NCBI RefSeq assembly: GCF_001540865.1
Contig: NC_033645.1
Span: 1,742,182 to 1,806,181 of the forward strand
Direction: 5' to 3'
DNA: 64,000 bases
DNA from: Ananas comosus
Lineage: Eukaryota; Streptophyta; Magnoliopsida; Poales; Bromeliaceae
Position numbers and translations under genes: made by a program. Of this stretch, positions 1-9,210 are shown in pieces; the stretch's first letter is position 1; each line of letters begins with the position of its first letter. The notes below the pieces were generated by a model. The model had not been told where the DNA came from. It was given only the letters and a program-made list of their open reading frames with translations, and did not search any database.

Positions 1-27
1 GCGGGGTCGGGCTGTTCTTCTTTCTTG

Positions 28-180
28 CAGTGTGTAATGGTGCACCATACCTTAATGGTACTTAGCACCATTAATGGTATGTAATTTCACCATTACCACT
101 ATTAATGGTGTAATTACACATTACACCGATTAATGGGTGATAATGGTGTGCACCGCATTAATGGTGTAATGAGGTGCACC
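28..180. repeat. Short palindromic repeat patch inside the MULE
   Basis: The self-complementary motif caccattaatggtg and variants recur about eight times in 150 bp, mixed with gtaat/attac spacers. It lies next to the GC-rich captured segment. Irregular spacing and plant context rule out CRISPR. It resembles in style the inverted modules inside the second MULE, but the sequence is different. Confidence 0.6.
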
Positions 181-399
181 ATTACACCATTACGAAGAAG
201 AAGAAGCCGCGTGCACCGCGTACCCGCCCGCTGCCGCCGCGTGCCCGCCCGCCGCCGCCGCGTGCACCGGCCCTGCCGCCGACCCGGCCCCTAGCCGCGC
301 TCGTGGTGTTCGACGAATCGCCCACTTCAGGGGCTTCCTGATCCCGCGCTTCCTTGGCTTCTCCAGCAGCGACAAGGGAATTCTCTCTTCGCGTGCGCA

Positions 400-660
400 C
401 GGAGTGCAGCCCCCTCGGCATGAGGCTTCGGACGAGGTCGAGAGCCGCGTTCGGGGAGTGGGGAGCGGGGCGAGGGAGCCCGGCGCGGTCGCACCAGCTG
501 AGGATAGCGTTCCTAATAGCGACGTTGGGGATGAGGAGGGGAGAGGCGGAGGCGGAGATGGAGAGGTTGAGGGCGTGGGAGAGGCACGGAGGGGTGAAGG
601 CGAGGTCGAGGCACGTGTGGACGCAGCTCCGCTCGCGATCGGCCGTCGCAGGCACAGCGT
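400..660 (-). pseudogene. Captured U-box E3 ubiquitin ligase fragment
   Basis: One minus-strand frame (open 182-727) encodes a segment with CVHTCLDLAFTPP, then LLIPNVAIRNAILSWCD and RAGLPRP. This is the second half of a plant U-box of the PUB family, where a Cys-rich helix is followed by the 'LIPN.A....I..WC' motif. The expected start of the domain (the 'DPV..SGHT..R' part) is only weakly visible and seems split between frames. No ARM repeats follow, and the frame runs into low-complexity Gly/Arg sequence. U-box domains recruit E2 enzymes. I see a transduplicated exon piece inside a MULE, not a working gene. Confidence 0.6.
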
Positions 661-1147
661 CACCACCGACGAGTCGCGCACTCCGACCTGCGCCGACTCT
701 GCTCCTTCGGCGGCCGGAGGCCCCCACTGTTGGCCGCCTTCCGTGCGGATCGGGAGAGGGAGGCGGACGCGGCGTCCCTGGGGAAAAGAAAGAAAAAAAG
801 AACGAGAAAAAAAAAGAGGAGAGAGAAAAACGTATAAAAGTATTTTGGTCAGTTTGCTGAAAAAGTGGACCGAATCTGCAAAAAAGAAAAAGGTGGCCCG
901 ATTTTGCAAAAGTCTAAAATAAGTGGATTTTTTATGCAAAAAAGCCATACTAATATGGGTAATAGATAACACATGTATAAAAAATAATTTTTTGAAAGAC
1001 CGATAATAGTAAGTAATGCTCGTGGAAAAGCAGGCATAAAGGCCCAAGTCAATTCTAAGTGTGGCAAAGAAATTAAAGAGGCAAAACTTTCGTTATTTAG
1101 TGGAGGACTCCAAGTCACAAGGCCCAAGGATTTTTTTTAAATAAAGG

Positions 1148-2330
1148 ATAAAGTGTATCAAGTTAGCCCCTGTGGTTTCACATTTTCTCACTTTAGTATC
1201 CTGTAATTTAAAGCGTATCAAGTTAGTACCCTGTGGTTTCGCAATTTCTCACTTTAGTACCTTATGGTTTAAAGTGTATTAAGTTAGTACCCTATGGTTT
1301 CACATTTTCTCACTTCAGTATTCTGTAATTTAAAGCGTATCAAGTTAGTACCCTGTGATTTCATTTTTCTTTTTTTATTATCTATTTTACTAATTTTTTT
1401 CATTAAATCAGTGACAAAGTTAAAACTAAAAAGTACTAAAGTAATTATTCGATAAACTTAGATAGGATATTTGAAGTTTTTTTGTATATAATTTAACGAA
1501 ATATTAATGGAGGAAAAAAATCAGTGACAAAGTTAAAACTAAAAAGAAAAATGAAATAAAAAAGAGATCTAGGATGGTGTCAATGTGTACATCCTTTTTT
1601 GGTATTAAGATTTCTATTAGTTGTTGCTTACTCTTTTGTTATCATTGTTGCTTAATTTCTATGAAATATGTGACGTACTTTTAAGAATCAACCTAGCATT
1701 GAAAATCTGTCTAACCGGCCAAGGGTAGGTATTCGCACATAGCATGATTTACCGTCATTGTTGTTATATTTTTTATCGACATCGTAAGTAATGTTACCTA
1801 CAAATGCATATTACTCTATTAGTGATGCTAGTTTGAACTTAGTAATGTAAGCTAGTTTGAGAAATTACTTGTTTTATGAATTCATCAGCAAATCCGGAGG
1901 AGCTATAAGCAGGAAGATGGTTTTGACATTTTACCTTTCATTGTTGTTGTTATCGCTATTTCCTTTTCTTTTACAATTGAGCTATTTTTCATTTATCTTT
2001 TGGGATTGATCTATTTTGTAGGCTCAGATCGCAACTCTNAAATCAGTGACAAAGTTAAAACTAAAAAGTACTAAAGTAAATATTTGATAAACCTAGATAG
2101 GGTATCTAAAGTTTATGCAATAATTTAACGAAATATCAACAGAGAGGCCGACGGAAAAAAGAAAATGAAACCACAAAGTATTAAATTGATGCACTTTAAA
2201 TCACATGGTACTAAAATGAGAAAGTGCGAAATCACAAGGTACTAAATTAATATACTTTAAATCACATGGTACTAAAATGACAAAATGCGAAACCATATGG
2301 GTGGTATTTGAAATTTTCCCAAAAAAAAAA
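1148..2330. mobile_element. Long-TIR MITE with sub-repeats (copy 1, interrupted)
   Basis: The left arm repeats a module of about 60 bp (agttagtaccctgtggtttc) and the right arm carries its inverse (gaaaccacaaagtattaaat, then two more rounds ending near tggtatttgaaattttccc). Homologous copies lie at about 17839-18375 and 34399-34945. This copy is longer because of an insertion at about 1561-2038, followed by an 'n' at 2039. The insertion has what looks like an intron end (ttttgtag before gctcagatcg), so it may be a gene fragment; I could not identify it. Confidence 0.6.
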
Positions 2331-2387
2331 TAAAAACAAAAACATTCTTTTTTTTTTTTTTCCTTTTGGATAAAAGGAAATTTTACN

Positions 2388-3569
2388 TCATTATAACGTT
2401 AACTCCAGTTTATACAAACACCCACTTTAAGGAAGTCTTGAACCTGCTGAACGAATGGAGGTTAAGAACCTAGAACGCGTATTGTTAAACTGTCCTAGTT
2501 ATGGTGCGAGAAAACCATTAAAGTCGCGCTACTAGATAGTATGTTAAGTGTCAATACTACCTTTTCCTAAAAGACAACTGCTCTCCTGGAAATGTATAAA
2601 ACTGATGTCATTATTGAACGAACACCATTATGTACCTCTTCTCATAGTTATAAGATGGTGGTAAATAGAAGAGTTCTAATACCTGGAGAGCCTTTTATTA
2701 AATTCGCCAGTTTAGGGTCTTCTCTATCAACGTGAACGCTATAACGCATCAAACTTAAATAGCCCTTTAGTAGATTGACCTTACTAAGGCCTTTCCAATC
2801 CACTGTACGCGAGAGATCTTAGTGACCTGGAGAGTGATTTACTCGAAGTTCCACGGTAAGGTGTTTCGAACAGTCGAAACTGTAAAAACTTGATGGACTT
2901 AAATAGAATATTATTAAATAGACCTTCTTAAGGTTGTCCTTTAGTTAACTCGTGTGAGCTATTGGGAAGTTAAATATAACCGTTGTGAATAGAAACACCT
3001 GGAGGGTGCCCCTTCTTAACATGACTTTTACTTTGTTACGGATTACTACAACCCTTGCTGATGGGACTACCTAGATTCAGTTGTACCGGTATGGAGTCGT
3101 AACCGAATCCCAAGCACCGACCTAAGACCTCACACACGCCATAGAATTATAAGTTCCTCAGAACCTCATCGTAGATAAAAGTTTACTAACTATCCGAAAT
3201 GCTGTTTAATATACACTACTATCATTATTCAAACTCTTCCAACTTATCTTTTTACGTGCCTACTTCAGACTAAAGATATTAAATAGAAATACATACCACA
3301 CAAAGAACAAAAAGAATATTAAAGTGTTCTAAGAGGACATATATCCCAAACGAATTATTATTAAAGATGAAGTACCCTCTAAAAAAAAAAAAGAAACTCA
3401 TAATTACACTTTACGACCAAAACTCTTTCACCCATCACAACGTACGTAATGGAGAAAAATACAAGAGTAATATAAGGACGAACGATTAATTAAATACGAA
3501 TTTTTCTTTTCTTGTTTAGCAGGGAAGAGCATATTATTCTCATAACACTCCTTAATTAAATGATTGGAA
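2388..3569. other. Mirror sequence: RLP 3' end and downstream flank reversed but not complemented
   Basis: Read right to left as plain text, these 1,182 bases match the plus strand at 38737-39918 almost base for base, and the two stretches have equal length. An inversion in DNA would give the reverse complement, which this is not. The segment starts right after the 'n' at 2387 and ends where normal gene A sequence resumes (agatcctgcagg, 3570). Reversing the text in place makes it run smoothly into gene A, giving back LRRs, island, transmembrane segment and stop (stop near 3270). This is almost certainly a scaffold or gap-filling error. Confidence 0.95.
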
Positions 3570-5716
3570 AGATCCTGCAGGTTTTCACCTATCCATCTTG
3601 GGATTTTCCCTGTGAGTTTGTTGTTGCTAAGGTCAAGGAACAATAAATTATTGCAATGCTGCAGTTCCAAAGGAAGTTCTCCATAAAAAGTGTTATTGTT
3701 GAGGTGCAATAATGTGAGCGAGCTCAGCGAACCAATTGAAGGAGGAATTTCGCCGGCAAGATTGTTGTTCGACAAATCCAAAACTTGAAGGGATGAATTC
3801 TTCCAGCATTGAGGGAGTTCTCCTGCTAGAGAGTTGTTTGATAGGGCCAGAACTCTTAGATATTTTAGTTTACATATATCAGATGGGATACTACCGTTGA
3901 TCTGATTGCTTGATAGTAACAAATCACTTAATTGCAGCATATTCGAGATTGGTGAGAGGAAGGGTCCTGATATAGAATTTTCTGAGAGATCTAACATTAC
4001 AAGCGTGTTTGGCAAAGATGGAATTGAGCCTTCAAGTCTGTTAGACCCCAAAATAAGATATTCTAGGCTTGTAAATTGCAAGGACATGGGCAACTTGCCT
4101 CTAATCTGATTATGAGAGAGATCTACGGAGGAAAATGACAAATTCCAAAACCATTCAGGAATACTATCTGCAATGCTAGTGTTGGACAGAGATAGTTCAT
4201 CAAGTTGCATTTGCGATTGAAGCCACGCTGGAAATTGAGGATGCAAAAATTGACAAGAATGTAAATAGATAGACCAAAGTTGAAACGGGGGAATCCAATT
4301 TTGATCCACATCAATGATCAAAGAATTTGAGTCTAGGCTCAAGGAATCCAACTTTGATAGGTTGGCAAAATGAGCTTCAGATATGACACCCTGCAAGAAA
4401 TTAGAAGAAAGATCCAAAATTTGCAAATTTGAGAGTCTCCCAATTCCAGGAGGAATAGACCCTGCTAGTAAATTAGAAGAGAGATCCAATACTTGCAAAT
4501 TTGAGAGTCTGCCAATTCCAGTAGGAACAGGCCCTGCTAGTGAATTATTGCTGAGATCAAGAAAGCTTAGATTCTTCATCTCCTCTACCCAGCTAGATAA
4601 ATTTCCATGAAGCTTGCTATTTTCTAAAGTTAGTTCCTCCATATTCTTCCATGAGCAAAGCGTCCTTACAACCTCTGCAATATCTCCACCGATGCCCAGA
4701 CCGCTCAAGTCTATAGCTCGCAGATTGCACAAATTTTTAATTGGTCTAGGTATGGTACTTTCAGAATCGAAGTCATTCATTCCTAAATACAGACTGTTGA
4801 GAGAAGTTATGTTTCCAAGTGAGTCCGGGATCTTCCCGTGAAATCCAGAATATCTGAGATCGAGATAGGAAAGCTTGGTAAGATTCCACAGCCAAGTTGG
4901 CAGGGTGGTATTAAAGGGGCCATTATCACGAATATCAAGGACTTTCAGGGATGTAAAGTTGACATGAGAAAGAGATGTTGGAATATTAGTAAGCTGGCAT
5001 GACGATAAATATAATTCTTGTAGAAAGTGCAACGTGTTTACTACTTCTAACCAATCTGTAGCATTGGATAGGTTTAGGTCGCTTAAATCAAGAACCCTAA
5101 TAGAAGACAACCGAGAGAGCCATGAAAGGTCGTTGAGACAAGTGCCGTCGAAACCAAAAGCGTCACTCAAATGCAGAGTATGCAGCCGAGAGAGATTATT
5201 GATCTGAAGAGGGGTTTTACAAGTGAAGAGCGAACTAGAGAGGTCAATATAACGAAGATTAGATAGGTTGCCAAGTTGCTCAGGTATCTCACCCCCGAAA
5301 TTAGAACCGGAGAGATCAAGATGCATCAAGCTTTTTAACGAACCGATAAATTTCGGGATAGAGATTCCACCAAAATCATTCCCACTAAGATCAAGGCGAC
5401 TTAAATGACTTAGAACAAGTAAAGATGAATTGATCTCACCGCGCAGGGAATAATCCGACCGGTTGGAATAACTCATATAGTTGTTTCGAAGGTTGAGCTT
5501 CACAACGTGGCCGGTGTTGTTGTCGCAAACTACTCCCTTCCAAGTGCTACAACAATCTTGACCGGCCCATGAAGACAATCGACCGCCAGTATCAATAATA
5601 CCAGCTTTGAAGGTAAGGAGTGCCTCCCTTTCGATCTCGAAGCACCCGCTTGTTAGGATACAATGATGGCCTAAAAGCCATACACTGAGAAGAAGTGCTA
5701 GCACACGGTATTGCAT
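3570..5716 (-). CDS. RLP A: EIX2/Cf-type LRR receptor-like protein, 3' end scrambled
   Basis: Start ATG at 5714-5716. Residues 1-24 form a signal peptide ([17 protein letters not shown]), followed by an LRRNT_2 cap ([15 protein letters not shown], then the Cys pair in [12 protein letters not shown]). LRRs of about 24 residues with the LxxLDLSxNxLxGxIP pattern follow to about residue 715. After 3570 the frame stays open to 3428, but those ~46 residues come from the mirrored text and are not real protein. Compared with RLP E it has one extra LRR from a 72-bp tandem duplication (4395-4538). Family role: plasma-membrane recognition of ligands, signalling through SOBIR1-type kinases. If the mirror is an artefact, the real gene is probably full length. 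Confidence 0.85.
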
Positions 5717-5774
5717 GGTTGTGGTCCTCGATCGTGACCAGTATATTTTACAGCTCTACACAATGGCAGTGGCT

Positions 5775-5783
5775 ACTTATATA
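5775..5783 (-). promoter_or_regulatory. TATA box of RLP A
   Basis: CTATATAAG on the minus strand, about 60 bp before the ATG. The same element sits at the same distance before C, D and E, inside a conserved block of about 100 bp that also holds a shared cacgtgt/tacgtgt motif further upstream. Confidence 0.6.
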
Positions 5784-6109
5784 GATCCATGCGCAAAACA
5801 CACGTGTATTTATTGGGTCTCTCTCTAGCTAGTTGGGACCCATTGGGAGGAAAATGAATACAGCGTATAGAAGAAGCTAAAGACCCCAAGTCAATGATGT
5901 GAGAAATAACGTTTACGCGTTATTAGCTGTAATAGTTGCACTTGTTTGAAAATTCAAAACTAATTTGATAACGCTTGTACGTAAAAATTCATGAATTTTA
6001 ATATTTTGCCATATTGGCCGCAAGTAGTAGTCTAAGATTCGACAATGCGCGAAGGGATTTTGTTGTTTGATCTAGAAAAAACAAGTATATATCTAATAAC
6101 TTTTGAATT

Positions 6110-6179
<70 letters not shown>

Positions 6180-7560
6180 NTGTAAAAATAATAATTTTCT
6201 ATAGATAACAGCTATTTCTAATAATTTATTAACAGAATTTAACTCTAGAGCTATATTTGGAATAGATTGGAACGTAAAAATTTTTTTTTCAATAATAATT
6301 TTTTAAATGGACTAAATTAAAAATTCGGAAACTTTTCAAATGTACATGAGCAATTGCCCCCATATTATATGTATATTTATTGGTGCTACGGTCGACTAGC
6401 TACTACATCCCTTCACTTTGCGCATCTCTCTCTGTATACGTACACAGTCCTTTACGTCTACATCTAATTAACTATTTCTACAACAAATTAAATTAAAAAA
6501 CCAGTACCCCAAAAGGCCTAAAAAATATATATAAGATGAAATTTTGGGTGAACTTGTGGGTATGAGAAGCATTAATTAATGAGGAAACGAGTAATTTTAG
6601 CGCGCGAGAGAACCAACTATATAGTTGGGACCCATCATTAGGAGGAATAATGAATATAATATAGCGTGTGTATATAGCAGAGGCTAAATTAAGACCCTAC
6701 TAGTCAATGATGGGGGATCACCGATGCATTAATGTTTGTTGTAATTAATCCACTTGTCTTAAAATTCAAAACTAATCCCGTAGACGTAACGTACAACATC
6801 TAAAACGATTATACGTAAAAAAAACGTGAATTTTAAAATTTTGTCATCTTGGCGGAAAAAAGTCTAAAATTCACATGGTGCGATTTTGTTATTTGATCTA
6901 GAAGAAATACATATTTTTAATAACCTTTGAATTCTAATAAATGATGTTTTTAATTTTGTAGAATATTTTAAATAATTTGATTTTGATTTGAAAGCAACTA
7001 TAATTGAGTTTTAGAAGTGCCGCATGCTATATGCTATGTGCAGTAATAATTTTTTGTCACAATAAAAGACTGAAAAAATAGTAGACAATAGACTATTCAT
7101 ATGCGACTACCAAAGGGTATTTTGCGCAAACAAATGCTATGAAAACAGAAAATAAAAATCAGATTCGACCCACTAGGCCCTATTTTTCACATATCTGATT
7201 GGTTTATGCCGGACTGAACCAGATCGAAATAACTAATAATAAGAGCCGCGAGAGACCAAGCTAGGCTTGAGTCTTCAATTCTTTTAGTTGGTCCGAGATC
7301 AAGTCTGAGATAATCCTTGCATAACCCGATCTGGTCCGGCCTGATATTATTTTTTTTCTCTAAATTGGCCTTGAACTTCAGACACTTAAAATTAATTACT
7401 AAGTTTGAATTTTTGGGACATGTCATTTGTGTGGAAAACTAATTATTCGTTCAATGAGCCACAACTAGTTTAGACAAATTGGAACATTCAAACTAAATTT
7501 TCTGCATAGGAAATATTGACTAAATATTCATATATGAAACCTTGACTATCTATCTATCTA
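5784..7560. other. Upstream flank of RLP A, no gene seen
   Basis: AT-rich DNA. 5784-6110 matches the flank upstream of B (16210-16510). 6540-7120 matches the flank upstream of C and E (about 24900-25470 and 42640-43200). 6181-6490 is repeated at 8340-8905, where an extra LINE tail is inserted. There is a (TA)n microsatellite at 6112-6179, ending in an 'n' at 6180. No protein-coding signal. Confidence 0.6.
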
Positions 7561-7589
7561 TTAGCAATATATGAATCCTCGTTCCATCA

Positions 7590-7728
7590 ATGCCACGTGG
7601 CGGAGAAAGGGAGTGGGAGGCGGATGTGGTGGTGATGGGGTGGGTTGGGGGTAGAGGTGGGTGTGGGCCCCAACCAAATGGGGTAGAGGTGGGTGTGGGC
7701 CCCAACCACGTGGCGGAGAAAGCGTGCA
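7590..7728. repeat. GC-rich minisatellite-like patch
   Basis: A unit of about 32 bp (ggtagaggtgggtgtgggcc plus ccaaccaaatgg) occurs twice, flanked by two copies of cgtggcggagaaag. A related patch lies at 9120-9210. Its 64-codon open frame is low-complexity and not credible as a gene. Confidence 0.5.
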
Positions 7729-7736
7729 TGAATTGT

Positions 7737-7820
7737 CATAAAGTCGGCAGCGTAGGATCTGTCGTCACCGACTTAGCCAAATAAACAGAAAACGCTACTC
7801 TTTTCTGCGCCGACTTTATG
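7737..7820. mobile_element. 84-bp miniature inverted-repeat element, copy 1
   Basis: Bounded by cataaagtcggc and its inverse gccgactttatg. Near-identical copies occur at 32008-32091 and, more diverged, 45287-45370. A related aagtcggc...gccgactt form lies in the RLP 3' flanks at about 18911-18989 and 36542-36620. Too small to code for anything. Confidence 0.55.
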
Positions 7821-7892
7821 TAACTAAGGCTTGTTGCAGATCCGTGATGGGTGTTTCGCTGCCGGTTATTTGAGGTCAAGTTCGTATCTGGC

Positions 7893-7949
7893 ACCGACCG
7901 TCCTAGCGCAAGCGGCAGGTACTAAGTTCGAATTCTAATTGATTCATGT
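7893..7949 (+). mobile_element. SINE fragment (tRNA-related head)
   Basis: The head has an A-box-like gcgcaagcggcaggt and a B-box-like aagttcgaattctaa. It breaks off after gattcatg, so tail and poly-A are missing. A longer copy in the same context is at 32166-32300. Confidence 0.6.
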
Positions 7950-8166
7950 AGAACGCAGCGGAAATATTGGTTCGTACCTTTTGCGGAAGCGATTCGCGCA
8001 ACAACGCGATGAGCCCGGATCGTTTAGATTGATTCACGTGTCCTCCGATCGTCCTTGAATGTCTTCTCACGCTCCACGAACTCGCGGTGGATCGAACTAC
8101 AAACGAGCGCGATCGCAAATCCACCATGCAAATTCCTCTAGAATAATAGGTCAATNTTTTGAATTC

Positions 8167-8167
<1 letters not shown>

Positions 8168-8213
<46 letters not shown>
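8168..8213. repeat. (TA)n(CA)n compound microsatellite
   Basis: About 13 TA units followed by about 9 CA units, next to an 'n' at 8156. The flank downstream matches that of the (TA)n tract at 6112-6179, so both derive from one ancestral site. Confidence 0.8.
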
Positions 8214-8459
8214 ACTCTTTTAATTTTGTAGAATATATTAAATAATTAGATTTTGATTTTAAAGTAACTAAGATTGAGTTTTTGAAGTGCCACATGCTAT
8301 GCTAGGTGCAATAATAATTTCTTGTGAAGATAAAACCTATAAAAATAATAATTTTATATAGATAACCGCTATTTCTAATAATTTATTAACAGAATTTAAC
8401 TCTAGAGCTATATTTGGAATAGATTGGAACGTAAAAAAAATATTTTTAATAATAATTTT

Positions 8460-8735
8460 TTTTTTTGATTAAACAGGGATATACCCTATTTGAAAGAGTA
8501 GCTAGGGACAAAGGCGATATTACACAGGTCGAAAGCCCTAATCTAATCGCAAAAACAGAGGAATGCTTGTTAAAGAACTACCCTGACAAAATTAACCTTC
8601 CCAAAATAAACCATGTCCCCATTCCAAAACGATCATTGCCAAGAGAAAGGAAGCTAGCTTGTTGATGCAGACTCCCAAAGTATGGTGGTCCCGTAGATTC
8701 TTTGGCCCAGTTTTCCGCAGTCCTCAAAGTGATCG
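8460..8735 (-). mobile_element. Truncated LINE 3' end (family 1)
   Basis: On the minus strand the sequence ends in gggtatatccctgtttaatc followed by a poly-A-like run (ttttttttt on plus at 8456-8466). It is absent from the otherwise matching copy at 6300-6330. A minus-strand frame with GNGDMVYFGK is LINE-like but broken. Short fragments of the same tail occur at about 20107-20160 and 37745-37800. Class is inferred from the 3' tail, with no reverse transcriptase visible. Confidence 0.45.
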
Positions 8736-8906
8736 TCAAAAATTCGGAAACTTTTCAAATGTACATGAGCAATTGCCCCCATATTATATGCATATTTATT
8801 GGTGCTACGGTCGACTAGCTACTACATCGCTTCACTTTGCGCATCTCTCACTGTATACGTACACAGTCCTTTACGTCTACATCTAATTAACTATTTCTAC
8901 AACAAA

Positions 8907-9210
8907 TCTATTACTATATATAAAAGTAGAACCCTTAATAAACCCTATGTGAGAAGCCGACACGTGACTTTCTATATACTTGCCATGTGTCAAACTTAAA
9001 TATGGATATTTGGTTACGAATTATTTGAAATTATTTGTTTAATTAATTATTTAAAATTATTTTAAAAAATTTACAGATATTATGTGGCAAAAAAATTGGC
9101 CGGTGCAGATATTACGCGTGAGAAGAGGTGGGAGGCGGAGGCGGTGGCAATGGGGTGGGGGTAGGGGTGGGTGTGGGTGTTGGCCCCAACCAAATGGTGT
9201 TTGGGGCCCA
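8907..9210 (+). mobile_element. Helitron 5' end (truncated element)
   Basis: Starts with TC in the form tctattactatatataaaag, the usual start of plant Helitrons, placed after an A. The paralogous empty site at about 6480-6495 runs on without it. I found no hairpin plus CTAG end downstream, so the element is truncated or its other half was lost at an assembly joint. The interior includes a G-rich patch (9120-9210). The end coordinate is arbitrary. Confidence 0.5.

Larger units (their letters stand above)
1..946. mobile_element. Right part of a Mutator-like (Pack-MULE-like) element
   Basis: The last ~170 bp (about 775-946) match the terminal inverted repeat of the complete element at 50501-53204: an A/G-rich stretch, then the conserved block with tttggtcagtttgctgaaaa, then the end tttatgcaaaaaagcc. 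The left end lies outside the window. The flank just right of the end (atactaata, 947-955) continues the same sequence found uninterrupted at about 17636-17700, which acts as a paralogous empty site. The GC-rich interior contrasts with AT-rich surroundings and carries a U-box gene fragment. It encodes no recognisable transposase here, so it is probably non-autonomous. Confidence 0.8.

Noticed and set aside
190..1047. 285-codon minus-strand frame with a Ser/Pro-rich centre
   Set aside because: It crosses the transposon border into AT-rich flank; the U-box reading is in a different frame and makes family sense.
3428..3569. Last ~46 residues of the open frame of RLP A as a C-terminus
   Set aside because: They are translated from the mirrored block and have no counterpart in any RLP copy; the frame is open by chance.
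2388..3569. Genuine chromosomal inversion of the gene end
   Set aside because: An inversion would give the reverse complement; the match here is to the plain reverse only.
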